Shown here piece by piece: positions 8,852 through 17,750 of a DNA stretch of 35,212 nt. Numbering within the stretch: position 1 is the stretch's first letter; each line of letters begins with the position of its first letter. The translations under genes and the position numbers were made by a program. The stretch comes from Sneathiella sp. (GTDB taxonomy: Bacteria; Pseudomonadota; Alphaproteobacteria; Sneathiellales; Sneathiellaceae): NCBI RefSeq assembly GCF_029233945.1, contig NZ_JARGOQ010000038.1, forward strand, positions 1 through 35,212. The letters are read 5' to 3'. The notes beneath the pieces are model-generated. The model did no database searches, was not told the DNA's origin, and saw nothing but the letters and a program-made list of their open reading frames with translations.

Positions 8852-9465
8852 GCGGCCAGCTCCTTCAACCCGGCGGTGATCAGGATCTCAACCGAGGCTT
8901 CGGGCCCGAGACTACGCGCGGCGGCGGCAACCGCGCCAAAGGCCTCTGCACGGCCATAGCCGAGATTGACCAGCGCTGAAACAGCATCTCCGGCGGCGGC
9001 TTGCGCCGGTTTCGGTGCCGTTTGACTCACTTCGGCATTAAAGGCGACAGGCCCCAAATCCATTTTCGCGACCTTGTCTTTGAGTTCCGCCGCAATCCGA
9101 CCGGCAACTTTCGGACCGACACCGGAAACACGGGTCAATGCCGTTTTGTCCCCAGCAGCGACAATCTGCGTCAACTCTTCCCCGCTGTAGAGAGAGAGGA
9201 CACCCAGCGCCACCTTCGCGCCCACGCCCTGCACGGTCTGTAGCAGGGTAAACCAGGATCGCGCTGCCACGCTTTCAAAGCCATAGAGATGGATATGATC
9301 TTCGCGCACATGGGTTTCGATATAAAGCGAGACAATTCCGCCTGTCTCCGGCAGGCTGCGGAGGGTGCGACCGGAACAGAAAACCAGATAACCGACGCCC
9401 CCCACATCAATCACGATCCAGTCCTCGCCAATCTCGTCAAGTTTTCCGGTCAGCTTCGCGATCAT
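8848..9465 (-). CDS. ruvA: Holliday junction DNA helicase subunit RuvA
   Basis: RuvA recognises the four-way junction and loads RuvB. The 205-residue protein has the N-terminal OB fold ([28 protein letters not shown]), tandem helix-hairpin-helix motifs ([14 protein letters not shown] and [20 protein letters not shown]), a flexible Ala/Pro linker, and domain III ([20 protein letters not shown]), which contacts RuvB. It overlaps ruvC and ruvB by four bases each. Confidence 0.97.
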   Translation of the reverse strand: MIAKLTGKLDEIGEDWIVIDVGGVGYLVFCSGRTLRSLPETGGIVSLYIETHVREDHIHLYGFESVAARSWFTLLQTVQGVGAKVALGVLSLYSGEELTQIVAAGDKTALTRVSGVGPKVAGRIAAELKDKVAKMDLGPVAFNAEVSQTAPKPAQAAAGDAVSALVNLGYGRAEAFGAVAAAARSLGPEASVEILITAGLKELAA

Positions 9466-9977
9466 TGCGCCCGTCCCGCCATCATGGTGGCTTTTTTAAG
9501 ATTACGGTTGCTGCTCGCGTAATGAGCATGACAGATGGCAACCGCGAGCGCGTCAGCCGCATGTTCGTTCGCGATATTACAGCCGGGCAGCAGCATACCG
9601 ACCATGGCGTGGATCTGATCTTTACCGGCATGGCCCGCGCCAACGACGGATTTCTTGATTTTGTTGGGGGCGTATTCTTCAACCGGAAGGCCATGGAGCG
9701 AGGGAACCAGCAGGGAAATACCGCGCGCCTGACCGAGTTTCAGGGTTGAGACCGGGTTCTTGTTGACGAAGGTTTCCTCGACTGCCGCTTCCGCGGGCTG
9801 CCAGTCCGCGATAACTTTCGCAATCCCGTCATAAAGCTGTACCAGCCGCTGCGACAAATCCAGTGTGCCGTCAGAGGAAATCGCGCCATTGGCCAGATGC
9901 CGGAGGGTGTTGCCCTCTGCTTCTATGATCCCCCAGCCGGTATGGCGAAGTCCCGGATCCAGCCCCAATAAACGCAT
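9462..9977 (-). CDS. ruvC: Crossover junction endodeoxyribonuclease RuvC
   Basis: RuvC resolves Holliday junctions by paired nicks. The 171-residue RNase H-like protein begins [14 protein letters not shown] with catalytic Asp7. A second acidic residue is Glu67 or Glu68 in AAVEETF. The C-terminal site reads [11 protein letters not shown], giving His139 and Asp142 where E. coli has two Asp. A His at this place is also known in Thermus RuvC, so activity is expected. It is first of ruvCAB, 26 bases after yebC, and overlaps ruvA by four bases. Confidence 0.97.
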   Translation of the reverse strand: MRLLGLDPGLRHTGWGIIEAEGNTLRHLANGAISSDGTLDLSQRLVQLYDGIAKVIADWQPAEAAVEETFVNKNPVSTLKLGQARGISLLVPSLHGLPVEEYAPNKIKKSVVGAGHAGKDQIHAMVGMLLPGCNIANEHAADALAVAICHAHYASSNRNLKKATMMAGRAQ

Positions 9978-10003
9978 GATAAAATTACTGTCCTTCTAAA
10001 AAG

Positions 10004-10756
10004 TTAGTCGCCCAATTTCTCCATGATTTCTTCGGGAATATCGAAATTGGCCGAAACCTTCTGCACATCGTCGTTATCTTCGAGTACATCCACCAGCTTG
10101 AAGAGGGAGTTGGCCAGATCCTCCGTCTCTACCGGAATGGAGTTCTGCGGCTTCCAGACAATGCCCGCCTCTTGCGGGGTGCCGAATTTCTCCTCCAGCG
10201 CATCGCGCACGTCGTTGAAATCCTCCATCGCGCAGGTGATATCGTGAATTTGCGCATCACTCTCGACATTCTCCGCACCCGCCTCAAGCGCCGCTTCGAA
10301 CATGTCATCGGCATCGATTGCGTCCGCCGCATAGATAACCTGCCCGATCCGGTCAAACATGAAAGCAACGGATCCCGTCTCCCCCATTGCGCCGCCTGAC
10401 TTGGCAAAGGCCGCGCGCACATCGGCGGCGGTGCGATTACGATTATCGGTCAAGGTTTCGACGATGATGGCAACACCGCCGGGGCCATAGCCCTCATAAC
10501 GCATTTCCTCATAGTTATCCGCGCCCGCCTCGCCGGAGGCCCGCTTGATCGCGCGATCGATATTGTCGTTCGGCATATTGTCGCCGCGAGCGGCAGAAAT
10601 GGCACTTCTAAGGCGCGGGTTCATGGCCGGATCCGGCAAACCGGTTTTCGCCGCCACCGTCAGTTCCCGGATATGCTTGGCGAAGATCTTCGCCCGCTTT
10701 TTATCCTGCGCGCCCTTGCGGTGCATGATGTTCTTAAATTGTGAATGTCCCGCCAT
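10004..10756 (-). CDS. yebC: YebC/PmpR family translation/transcription factor
   Basis: The 250-residue protein starts [20 protein letters not shown], the invariant N-terminus of YebC (TACO1 in mitochondria). It continues with [27 protein letters not shown] and [14 protein letters not shown], then an acidic C-terminal domain. Family members have been described as transcription regulators (PmpR) and, more recently, as ribosome factors helping with proline stretches; the sequence does not decide between them. The proline-rich TolA encoded a few kilobases downstream would be an obvious possible client, which is inference. It lies directly upstream of ruvC, a widely conserved neighbour pair. Confidence 0.95.
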   Translation of the reverse strand: MAGHSQFKNIMHRKGAQDKKRAKIFAKHIRELTVAAKTGLPDPAMNPRLRSAISAARGDNMPNDNIDRAIKRASGEAGADNYEEMRYEGYGPGGVAIIVETLTDNRNRTAADVRAAFAKSGGAMGETGSVAFMFDRIGQVIYAADAIDADDMFEAALEAGAENVESDAQIHDITCAMEDFNDVRDALEEKFGTPQEAGIVWKPQNSIPVETEDLANSLFKLVDVLEDNDDVQKVSANFDIPEEIMEKLGD

Positions 10757-10854
10757 AGTCCGTCTCTTGGTCTCACTACTATTTGGTTACTGTTTTGCCG
10801 TTTGTACCCGATCCGCCTTAAAGAGGCACGTCCTTTTTGCACCCAAGCTGGGCG

Positions 10855-11673
10855 TCAGGAAAGCTCGGGCCATACCTCCCGCAGGCGGCCACCGACACGA
10901 AGCGGAGAAATATAACTCGCAAGGCCGGTTTTATCATCCGTCTCGACGAAAATGCCACAGGCCGTCCCCTCGCCCAGTGCCGGAGAAAACCGCCCGCCCG
11001 GGATTTTCCGGGTGAAACGACGGAGCGGCTCTTCCTTCTCCATGCCGATCACGGAATTATAGTCGCCGCACATGCCCGCATCGGTCTGATAGGCAGTGCC
11101 ACCCGGGAATATCTGGGCATCCGCCGTTGGCACGTGAGTGTGGCTGCCGACGACCATGGAAACCCGGCCATCACAGAAATGCCCCATGGACATTTTCTCG
11201 GATGTGATCTCCCCATGAATATCGACAAGGATGGCATCGTATTTCTTGCCCAGCGGATTTCCGGCAAGCAGCTTTTCGACTGCCGCAAATGGATCATCAA
11301 GAGGATCCATGAAGAGACGCGCCATTACCTGCACCACCATGATACTCTTGCCCCGCCGGGTCTTGAATACGCTCGCCCCGCGCCCGGGTGTATCTTTCGG
11401 ATAGTTGATAGGGCGCAACATCCGCGCGTCCTTCTGCAGAAAGGGAATGATTTCCTTCTGGTCAAAGCTGTGATTGCCAAGAACGATGCAGTCCGCCCCG
11501 GCGTCATAAAACTCACCGGCAATTTTTTCGGTAATGCCAAAGCCGCCGGCCGCATTCTCCCCATTGATGACAATAAAATCCGTTGATAGCCGCTGCCGGA
11601 TCTCCGGCAATCGCGCGATGAGAACGTCCCGGCCTGACCGGCCTACCACATCCCCGAAATACAGGATTTTCAA
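10855..11673 (-). CDS. YmdB-type metallophosphoesterase (TIGR00282 family)
   Basis: This 272-residue protein belongs to the calcineurin-like phosphoesterases related to Bacillus YmdB, which hydrolyses 2',3'- and 3',5'-cyclic nucleotides. The expected metal ligands are visible: Asp8 in FGDVVGR, Glu39-Asn40 in INGENAAGG, Asn67-His68 in GNHSFD, His153 in VDIHGE, and His178/His180 in GSHTHVPTAD. Length matches the family. It overlaps the fthC stop by four bases, so the two are co-translated; the pair is common in alphaproteobacteria. The in vivo substrate is unknown. Confidence 0.9.
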   Translation of the reverse strand: MKILYFGDVVGRSGRDVLIARLPEIRQRLSTDFIVINGENAAGGFGITEKIAGEFYDAGADCIVLGNHSFDQKEIIPFLQKDARMLRPINYPKDTPGRGASVFKTRRGKSIMVVQVMARLFMDPLDDPFAAVEKLLAGNPLGKKYDAILVDIHGEITSEKMSMGHFCDGRVSMVVGSHTHVPTADAQIFPGGTAYQTDAGMCGDYNSVIGMEKEEPLRRFTRKIPGGRFSPALGEGTACGIFVETDDKTGLASYISPLRVGGRLREVWPELS

Positions 11674-12242
11674 ACTATCTTCCTAACATACTGGTCCGTA
11701 ACAACCCAATCGAGCCGATGGTCATACCGGTCGGTGACGACCTCAGCAACCTCCTGCATTGCATAGGCGAAGCCGACTGCCGTACAATTCCCGCCCCGTT
11801 TCAATTTTTCAAGGGTGCGGTCATAAAAACCGCCGCCATATCCCAGTCTATAGCCCGCTGCGTCAAAGGCAAGCATCGGTGTAATGACAAGATCGGGAAT
11901 GAGGTAGTCGGCGGTTTTAACCGGGACCAGAACCTTGAATGCGCCGGGCTCAAGTACCGTTTCCGGCGTCCAGCGGCGAAAGGATAGCGGATGGTTCTTT
12001 TTTTCCACAACCGGCAGCGCGCAGGTAATGCCAAGATCATGCAGCGCCCGCAGAAGTGGCCCCGTGTCCAGCTCACTGCCAAGCGGCCAATAGAGAGAGA
12101 TTGTCGAAACGCCTAATTTTGGGAGGATGTCCAGAAACCGGTTTGAGGCCTGCTTCCCCGCATCGCCCGCAACTATTGCGGCCCGACGCGCAAAGGCGGC
12201 ATCGCGCTGTCGCTGTTTTTGGTCTCTGCGGGATAATGTCAC
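11670..12242 (-). CDS. fthC: 5-formyltetrahydrofolate cyclo-ligase (FthC/YgfA)
   Basis: The enzyme converts 5-formyl-THF to 5,10-methenyl-THF with ATP, recycling a storage folate. The 190-residue protein carries the hallmark GYRLGYGGGFYDR (residues 130-142), YWPLGSELDT near residue 51, and the C-terminal HRLDWVVTD. The start is a GTG at 12242 with no recognisable ribosome site; an inverted repeat ends just upstream of it. It lies directly downstream of the 6S RNA gene, the same linkage as ssrS-ygfA in E. coli, so it is probably made by read-through from 6S transcription. Confidence 0.93.
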   Translation of the reverse strand: MTLSRRDQKQRQRDAAFARRAAIVAGDAGKQASNRFLDILPKLGVSTISLYWPLGSELDTGPLLRALHDLGITCALPVVEKKNHPLSFRRWTPETVLEPGAFKVLVPVKTADYLIPDLVITPMLAFDAAGYRLGYGGGFYDRTLEKLKRGGNCTAVGFAYAMQEVAEVVTDRYDHRLDWVVTDQYVRKIV

Positions 12243-12244
12243 AG

Positions 12245-12283
12245 GCAGCTTTTCGGCAGAATCCAGAAATAGATAAAAGCTGC
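12245..12283 (-). repeat. Inverted repeat between 6S RNA and fthC
   Basis: On the minus strand GCAGCTTTT (12283-12275) is matched by its perfect complement AAAAGCTGC (12253-12245). The arms are 9 bp and the loop about 21 bases. The downstream arm ends two bases before the fthC GTG. It may be a processing or attenuation structure at the end of 6S RNA, or one that masks the fthC start. Confidence 0.55.
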
Positions 12284-12435
12284 ACCAACATAGCCGTCGA
12301 CGCGTGGAAATCGCTGTGGCCTGACAAGTCAGGTGGGCGCCGATATATTAGGACCACGGTCCAGTCAGGGATCAGCTCCCGGGATTTCGTTATTGGCCCC
12401 AGGAAATCATTCGTCTAACGCACAAGTCAGTGCAA
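12280..12435 (-). ncRNA. ssrS: 6S RNA
   Basis: The ~200 bp between zapA and fthC hold no reading frame but match alphaproteobacterial 6S RNA, which binds sigma-70 RNA polymerase as an open-promoter mimic. On the minus strand the conserved GTCCTAATAT...CGGCGCCCACCT core is present around 12358-12330. Hairpins GGACCGTGGTCC (12362-12351) and CCTGACTTGTCAGG (12333-12320) flank it. TGGGGCC (12401-12395) pairs with GGCCACA to close the inner stem, and TGCAC (12434-12430) with GTGCA (12285-12281) can close the outer stem. Implied length is ~155 nt, normal for 6S. The ends are estimates. The zapA-ssrS-fthC order supports the call. Confidence 0.8.
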
Positions 12436-12445
12436 CAACGTCCAT

Positions 12446-12757
12446 TTAAGCACTTTCGAGCTTTTGTGCAATAGCCTCGATTTTTTCGGCCCATTTATCC
12501 TGTGCAGATGTGTCTCCGCCTGTTTCCTCATCCTCGCGGAGTTTCTCGATCGTTTCATAGGCCTGCGACAGGTCATCGGCGATCAGCAGACAGGCCATCA
12601 GCAGAAGCTGCCCCTCGCTCGCGTTTCCGATCGAACCTGTCAGGTCCTGCACTTTTTTATCGACAAACTCCGCCAGATACTCAAGATGCGGCTCCTCGCC
12701 GTCACCGCAGATGATCGGGTATGACCGTCCGTTCACATTGACTGTCAGTGATCCCAT
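12446..12757 (-). CDS. zapA: Cell division protein ZapA
   Basis: ZapA is a small FtsZ-bundling protein that tightens the Z-ring. The 103-residue product has the N-terminal globular domain beginning GSLTVNVNGRSYPIICGDGEE, followed by EYLAEFVDKKVQDL and a long C-terminal helix (LLLMACLLIADDLSQAYETIEKL) that forms the tetrameric coiled coil. It follows the zauP-like gene with one base between, and precedes 6S RNA. Confidence 0.93.
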   Translation of the reverse strand: MGSLTVNVNGRSYPIICGDGEEPHLEYLAEFVDKKVQDLTGSIGNASEGQLLLMACLLIADDLSQAYETIEKLREDEETGGDTSAQDKWAEKIEAIAQKLESA

Positions 12758-12758
12758 G

Positions 12759-13031
12759 CTACTGCTCCAATATCATGCTGAGTTGATCGATTGATTGATC
12801 GAGACGGCCAGACACGGTTTGCGTCTTCTTTTTCAGCGACTCATACTTGCCGCGCAGTGTCTCAAGCTCGCTTTTCAGCGCCTCATTCTCGGCGGAAAGG
12901 TCGGACCCGACAGCATCGCCGCCCAAACCAAATTCCCCCTGCTGCTTCTCCCGCGCCAAGGTCGCGGCGGCTTTCTCAAGCCTGGCAATAGCCGCCCCCA
13001 TCCTTGATTCGCTGTCCTGCTCGTTCCCCAT
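12759..13031 (-). CDS. ZauP-like coiled-coil protein (ZapA partner, DUF4164-like)
   Basis: A ~90-residue, almost entirely helical protein. Segments such as AAIARLEKAAATLAREKQ and SAENEALKSELETLRGKYES show heptad spacing, and the C-terminus is DQSIDQLSMILEQ. In Caulobacter the small coiled-coil protein ZauP, encoded immediately upstream of zapA, works with ZapA to focus the Z-ring. Same position, size and coiled-coil nature make this a likely counterpart; sequence identity was not tested. I start at the ATG at 13031 (MGNEQDSES); a GTG at 13046 would add five residues. Ribosome sites are weak for both. Confidence 0.75.
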   Translation of the reverse strand: MGNEQDSESRMGAAIARLEKAAATLAREKQQGEFGLGGDAVGSDLSAENEALKSELETLRGKYESLKKKTQTVSGRLDQSIDQLSMILEQ

Positions 13032-13082
13032 CAGACTATTCCACACTGTTTATGGTCAGTTACCGGAAATCTCTCATCTTTG

Positions 13083-13112
13083 ACAATACGATCATGCCGT
13101 AAGGCTCGTCAA
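13083..13112 (-). promoter_or_regulatory. Putative zauP-zapA promoter with overlapping inverted repeat
   Basis: On the minus strand TTGACG (13112-13107), an 18-base spacer and TATTGT (13088-13083) form a good sigma-70-like promoter about 50 bases before the zauP start. The -35 box is inside an inverted repeat, TCAACC-5 bases-GGTTGA (13109-13125), which could be a repressor site. Confidence 0.5.
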
Positions 13113-13127
13113 CCTTATTGGTTGAGG

Positions 13128-13309
13128 CACATTTTGACCGGTTTCGCGCCTTTTCCATGAACTAAGCGGTTGACGTGCCGGTCATTGGGCGGCATCTTCC
13201 CCTCGATTCCGAAAGGAACCCCTTTTGGCTTTGCATTCCGGACGCCGACGCGTCATTGCGCGAAGCTCGGCAAATGACCGGAATGATCTGACGAACGGAC
13301 ACATTTTGA
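13128..13309. promoter_or_regulatory. Repeated boxes in the zauP/tkt divergent control region
   Basis: The ~400 bp between the zauP and tkt starts (13032-13437) contain no convincing gene. They hold a direct repeat CACATTTTGA (13128-13137 and 13300-13309). A 9-bp inverted pair is also present: CCGGTCATT (13178-13186) and AATGACCGG (13273-13281), with another TGACCGG at 13135-13141. A second inverted pair is CATTCCGG (13234-13241) and CCGGAATG (13278-13285). They look like binding sites for one or more regulators of the glycolytic operon; no known consensus is assigned. Confidence 0.4.
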
Positions 13310-13386
13310 AACCAACCCGAAGACGGGCACCCGCAATCCGAAAGCGCACCCAGTGCACTTGTTCCTTTCTCGTCGCGTAAGAAGCG

Positions 13387-13392
13387 TATAAT
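13387..13392 (+). promoter_or_regulatory. Putative -10 box for the tkt operon
   Basis: A perfect TATAAT lies 45 bases upstream of the chosen tkt start. The region 15-17 bases before it has only a poor -35 (TTTCTC or CTTTCT), which suggests an activator-assisted promoter. The predicted transcript start near 13399 leaves a leader of about 40 bases. Confidence 0.45.
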
Positions 13393-13437
13393 GGAGGGAT
13401 TTACCCGGAGCAGCTGGTGGATGGAGATGAGCCAAGT

Positions 13438-15441
13438 ATGAACAAGATCGGGCTTAAGTCGTCACCGAACTCAAGCAAACATGATGATATGGCAAACGCC
13501 ATCCGGGCGCTGTCCATGGATGCCGTGCAGGCCGCAAATTCCGGTCATCCGGGCATGCCGATGGGGATGGCCGATGTTGCGACCGTCCTGTTTTCCAAAT
13601 TCCTGAAATTTGATCCGGCGAAACCGGACTGGCCCGACCGCGACCGGTTTGTGCTGTCCGCCGGCCATGGATCGATGCTGCTGTATTCGCTGCTGTATCT
13701 GACCGGATACAAGGACATGACGCTGGAGGAAATCAAGAATTTCCGCCAGTTGGGGTCGAAAACCGCCGGTCATCCGGAGTTTGGTCATGCGGAAGGTGTG
13801 GAAACGACAACCGGGCCGCTTGGTCAGGGTCTCGCCATGTCGGTCGGCATGGCCCTTGCCGAGAAGATGCAGGCCGCCCGCTATAAGGACATTGTTGATC
13901 ATTACACTTATGTGATTGCCGGTGATGGTTGCCTGATGGAGGGGATCAGCCATGAAGCGATCTCTTTCGCCGGTCACCTCAAGCTGAACAAGCTGATCGT
14001 GCTTTGGGACGATAATTCCATCAGCATCGACGGTTCCACCGACCTCGCGGTCTCCGACGATCAGGCAAAACGCTTTGAGGCCCATGGATGGGACGTTCAG
14101 GCGGTCAACGGGCATGATGCGGCGGAAATCGAGAAGGCCATCGCCGCCGCAAAGGAAACGGACAAGCCATCCATGATTGCCTGCCGCACGACCATCGGTT
14201 TCGGCGCTCCCAATAAGCAGGGCACCTCCGGCGTTCATGGCGCTCCGCTCGGTGACGAGGAAATCGCCCTCGCCCGCAAGGAGTTGAACTGGCCACATGC
14301 GCCGTTTGAAATTCCCAATGACATCCTTGATAAGTGGCGCTGTGTCGGCACTGTGGGGGCACGGCACTCTGCCGCTTGGGACGAGAGCCTGAAGGCCCTT
14401 CCCTCCGAGCTACGGACGGAATTCAAGAAGAGCCTCACCGGCGACCTGCCGTCAGACCTTGATGATGCCTTGCTGGAATACAAACGAAAGCTCAGCGAGG
14501 ATGCCCCGGGCTGGGCAACGCGCAAATCAAGTCAGGAAGCGCTGAAAGTCATTAATGACAAGGTCGATATCACCATTGGTGGCTCTGCCGACCTGACGGG
14601 ATCGAATCTTACCCTGACACCGCAATTGCAGCCCGTAACGGCAGAAGACTTCTCCGGTCGCTATATCTATTACGGTGTACGCGAATTCGGGATGGCAGCC
14701 TTCATGAACGGCATGGCGCTTCATAAGGGTTTTATCCCCTACGGCGGCACCTTCATGGTCTTCACCGACTATGCGCGGCCAGCAATCCGCCTCTCCGCCC
14801 TGATGGAACAGCGGGTTGTCTATGTGATGACCCATGATTCCATCGGCCTTGGCGAGGATGGCCCAACGCATCAGCCGGTCGAGCATCTGGCCGCCCTCAG
14901 GGCGATACCCAATCTCAATGTTTTCCGCCCGGCGGATGCGGTCGAGACAGCGGAATGCTGGCAATTGGCCCTGCAATCCAAATCAACACCCTCCATCCTG
15001 TCGCTCAGCCGCCAGGGGCTGGAGCTGGTCCGGAAAACTCATACGGCGAAGAATCTCTCGGGCCTTGGCGGTTATGAATTGGCTCCGGCCAATCTGGAGG
15101 CGAAAGTCACCCTGATTGCAACCGGATCCGAAGTATCCATTTCCCTGAAAGCGCAGAAGATGCTGGAAAGCGAAGGCATCGGCACGCGGGTCGTCTCCAT
15201 GCCATGTTGGGAATTGTTCGAAAAACAGGACGATGCTTACAAAAAAGAAACACTTAATGTGGATACTGTAAGGATTGCTGTTGAAGCGGGCTGCTCCATG
15301 GGCTGGGAAAGATATACCGGCACGGAAGGCGGCTTTATTGGCATTGACAGTTTCGGCGCCTCCGCTCCGGCAGGCGATCTTTATAAACATTTTGGCATCA
15401 CCGCCGAGGCAATCGTCGCATCGGCAAAAGACAGGCTTTAA
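13438..15441 (+). CDS. tkt: Transketolase
   Basis: Transketolase is a thiamine-diphosphate enzyme moving two-carbon ketol units between pentose and hexose phosphates. With the start used here it has 667 residues. [12 protein letters not shown] (35-46) and [19 protein letters not shown] hold active-site histidines. The thiamine-diphosphate motif runs from GDG (162-164) to DDN (191-193). [10 protein letters not shown] begins the pyrimidine domain, and [19 protein letters not shown] is the transketolase signature. An in-frame ATG at 13417 would add seven residues; the choice is not settled. It heads the tkt-gap-pgk-fba cluster, joining the pentose phosphate pathway and lower glycolysis. Confidence 0.97.
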   Translation: MNKIGLKSSPNSSKHDDMANAIRALSMDAVQAANSGHPGMPMGMADVATVLFSKFLKFDPAKPDWPDRDRFVLSAGHGSMLLYSLLYLTGYKDMTLEEIKNFRQLGSKTAGHPEFGHAEGVETTTGPLGQGLAMSVGMALAEKMQAARYKDIVDHYTYVIAGDGCLMEGISHEAISFAGHLKLNKLIVLWDDNSISIDGSTDLAVSDDQAKRFEAHGWDVQAVNGHDAAEIEKAIAAAKETDKPSMIACRTTIGFGAPNKQGTSGVHGAPLGDEEIALARKELNWPHAPFEIPNDILDKWRCVGTVGARHSAAWDESLKALPSELRTEFKKSLTGDLPSDLDDALLEYKRKLSEDAPGWATRKSSQEALKVINDKVDITIGGSADLTGSNLTLTPQLQPVTAEDFSGRYIYYGVREFGMAAFMNGMALHKGFIPYGGTFMVFTDYARPAIRLSALMEQRVVYVMTHDSIGLGEDGPTHQPVEHLAALRAIPNLNVFRPADAVETAECWQLALQSKSTPSILSLSRQGLELVRKTHTAKNLSGLGGYELAPANLEAKVTLIATGSEVSISLKAQKMLESEGIGTRVVSMPCWELFEKQDDAYKKETLNVDTVRIAVEAGCSMGWERYTGTEGGFIGIDSFGASAPAGDLYKHFGITAEAIVASAKDRL

Positions 15442-15454
15442 CATAAGAGCAAAG

Positions 15455-15477
15455 GCCGGCAGAGATCAGAGACCGGC
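15455..15477 (+). repeat. Hairpin between tkt and gap
   Basis: GCCGG (15455-15459) and CCGGC (15473-15477) form a short stem in the 54-base tkt-gap spacer, with no T-run after it. It is more likely an mRNA stability or processing element than a terminator. Confidence 0.35.
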
Positions 15478-15495
15478 ATTCAGGAGTAGAAGAAA

Positions 15496-16503
15496 ATGAC
15501 TGTTCGCGTAGCAATTAACGGGTTTGGACGGATTGGACGGAATATCCTTCGGGCAATCTATGAATCTGGCCGGACTGATATTGAAGTTGTCGGCATCAAT
15601 GACCTGGGTTCGGTTGAAGCCAACGCCCATCTTCTGAAATATGACAGCGTGCATGGCCGCTATCCCGGCACGGTGACGGTTGACGGCGATACGATTGATC
15701 TTGGCCGTGGCCCGATCAAGGTAACCGCAGAACGCAACCCCGCCGATTTGCCCTGGGGCGCCCTCAATGTCGATATCGCCTTTGAATGCACGGGTATCTT
15801 CACCAAGCGCGATGCCGCCGCCAAGCATCTTGAAGCAGGCGCGAAGAAAGTCCTTATCTCCGCCCCCGGTACCGATGTTGACCTGACCGTCGTTTACGGC
15901 GTCAACCATGACAAGCTGACGAAAGACCACACGGTCGTTTCCAACGCGTCCTGCACGACGAACTGCCTGGCACCGGTCGCGCAAGTATTGAACGACTCTG
16001 TCGGTCTGGTTCATGGCTTCATGACGACTATTCATGCCTTTACAGGTGATCAGCCGGTTCTGGATACGCTGCATTCTGATCTGCGTCGCGCCCGCGCCGC
16101 CGGTATGTCGATGATCCCGACCTCCACTGGCGCTGCCAAGGCTGTTGGTCTGGTTTTACCTGAACTGGTTGGCAAGCTTGATGGAACCTCGGTTCGCGTT
16201 CCGACACCGAATGTTTCCATGATCGACCTGACGTTCGTCGCCGGTCGCTCGACCACCAAGGAAGAAGTCAACGACGCCATCTCTGAGGCCGCAAACGGTC
16301 GCCTGAAAGGTGTTCTCGATGCGAACAGCGATCCGGTTGTCTCCATTGACTTCAACCATAACCCGGCCTCCTCCACCTTCGATCTGACCCAGACACAGGT
16401 CATCGACGGCACCTTCGTTCGTGTCCTGAGCTGGTACGACAACGAATGGGGCTTCTCCAACCGGATGAGCGATACGGCCCTCGCCATGGCGAACGCCAAG
16501 TAA
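15496..16503 (+). CDS. gap: Glyceraldehyde-3-phosphate dehydrogenase
   Basis: The enzyme oxidises glyceraldehyde-3-phosphate to 1,3-bisphosphoglycerate. The 335-residue protein has the Rossmann motif INGFGRIGR (7-15). INDLG at 34-38, with Asp36 where NAD-specific enzymes carry an acidic residue, suggests NAD use. The catalytic [12 protein letters not shown] places the nucleophile at Cys153 and the base at His180 ([10 protein letters not shown]). [12 protein letters not shown] is near the C-terminus. A GGAG lies ten bases before the ATG. It sits between tkt and pgk. Confidence 0.98.
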   Translation: MTVRVAINGFGRIGRNILRAIYESGRTDIEVVGINDLGSVEANAHLLKYDSVHGRYPGTVTVDGDTIDLGRGPIKVTAERNPADLPWGALNVDIAFECTGIFTKRDAAAKHLEAGAKKVLISAPGTDVDLTVVYGVNHDKLTKDHTVVSNASCTTNCLAPVAQVLNDSVGLVHGFMTTIHAFTGDQPVLDTLHSDLRRARAAGMSMIPTSTGAAKAVGLVLPELVGKLDGTSVRVPTPNVSMIDLTFVAGRSTTKEEVNDAISEAANGRLKGVLDANSDPVVSIDFNHNPASSTFDLTQTQVIDGTFVRVLSWYDNEWGFSNRMSDTALAMANAK

Positions 16504-16529
16504 CGCACGAACGCGGACGGAGTTACAAT

Positions 16530-17723
16530 ATGGTTGATTTCAGGACTCTCGATGATCTGGATGCCCGCGGGAAAACGGTTCTGGTCCGGGTGGATCTCAA
16601 TGTGCCGGTGGAGGATGGCAAGATTGCCGATTTCACCCGCATTGACCGGATCCTGCCCACCCTGAACGAACTCGCGGATAAAGGCGCGAAAGTCCTTCTG
16701 CTCAGCCATTTCGGGCGGCCCAAAGGCAAGGTCGTCCCGGAAATGTCCCTCCGTCCCATTGCCGACGGCTTGGCCGCACATATTAAGCGGCCGGTCACCT
16801 TTATTGACGATTGCGTTGGCGCGCCGGTCGCGGCGGCCATCACCTCAGCCAAGTCAGGCGATATCCTGCTTGCCGAGAATGTCCGCTATCACGCGGGCGA
16901 AGAAAAGAATGATGCGGATTTCGCAAAGGAACTTGCCGCCGCTGGCGACGCTTATGTGAATGATGCCTTCTCCTGCTCCCATCGCGCCCATGCCTCGACC
17001 GAGGCACTGGCCCATCTGCTGCCCGCCTATGCTGGCCGGAATATGGAAGCTGAACTGACTGCCCTTTCAAAAGCGCTTGAGAAGCCCGCCCGCCCGGTTA
17101 TGGCGGTTGTCGGCGGCGCAAAAATCTCCAGCAAGCTAGACCTTCTCTTCAACCTGATCGAGAAGGTGGATGTGCTGGTCATTGGTGGCGGTATGGCGAA
17201 CACCTTTCTCAACGCCAAAGGCGTCGATGTCGGAGCCTCCCTTTGTGAGCATGACCTTGCCGAGACAGCTTCCGGGATTCTGGCGAAGGCTGAGAAAGTC
17301 GGCTGCGAGGTTCTGCTTCCCTCCCATGTTGTGCTGGCCAAGGAATTCAAGGCGGGCGCGGTCAGCCGGACGGCACATGTCGATGATGTCAAGGCGGACG
17401 AAATGATTCTCGATGTCGCGCCAGAATCTGTTACCCTGCTCAAAGAGCGTCTTGCGACAGTAAAAACACTGATCTGGAACGGCCCCTTTGGTGCCTTCGA
17501 GATTGACCCTTTCGGTGATGGCACGATCGCTGTCGCCAAGGAAGCTGAAAAACTGACGAAGTCTGGCGCACTTATTTCTGTCGCAGGCGGCGGAGATACG
17601 GTTTCGGCGCTCGCGAAAGCGGGTGTTACTGAGGGTTTGACCTATATCTCGACCGCAGGCGGTGCTTTCCTTGAATGGATGGAAGGCAAGACGCTTCCAG
17701 GCGTCGCCGCGCTCAGCCGCTGA
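16530..17723 (+). CDS. pgk: Phosphoglycerate kinase
   Basis: Pgk transfers phosphate between 1,3-bisphosphoglycerate and ADP, the step after Gap. The 397-residue protein shows [58 protein letters not shown], and the C-terminal nucleotide loop [15 protein letters not shown]. The start is the ATG at 16530 with GGAG eight bases upstream; a longer frame from 16446 overlaps gap and has no family similarity. Spacing to gap is 26 bases. Confidence 0.98.
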   Translation: MVDFRTLDDLDARGKTVLVRVDLNVPVEDGKIADFTRIDRILPTLNELADKGAKVLLLSHFGRPKGKVVPEMSLRPIADGLAAHIKRPVTFIDDCVGAPVAAAITSAKSGDILLAENVRYHAGEEKNDADFAKELAAAGDAYVNDAFSCSHRAHASTEALAHLLPAYAGRNMEAELTALSKALEKPARPVMAVVGGAKISSKLDLLFNLIEKVDVLVIGGGMANTFLNAKGVDVGASLCEHDLAETASGILAKAEKVGCEVLLPSHVVLAKEFKAGAVSRTAHVDDVKADEMILDVAPESVTLLKERLATVKTLIWNGPFGAFEIDPFGDGTIAVAKEAEKLTKSGALISVAGGGDTVSALAKAGVTEGLTYISTAGGAFLEWMEGKTLPGVAALSR

Positions 17724-17750
17724 TCGGGCAGAAAATACGGGAGTGAAGAA

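Noticed and set aside
13109-13125. TCAACC/GGTTGA repeat as a transcription terminator
   Set aside because: The stem is short and not followed by a T-run; it overlaps a promoter instead.
13253-13435. A 60-codon minus-strand frame in the zauP-tkt control region
   Set aside because: No ribosome site, cysteine/arginine-rich without pattern, and overlaps the tkt promoter and start.
13471-14367. A 298-codon minus-strand frame opposite tkt
   Set aside because: Antisense to transketolase, no known motif, created by codon bias.
16446-16529. Extended N-terminus of phosphoglycerate kinase
   Set aside because: It overlaps gap in another frame; the ATG at 16530 has a ribosome site and gives the normal length.
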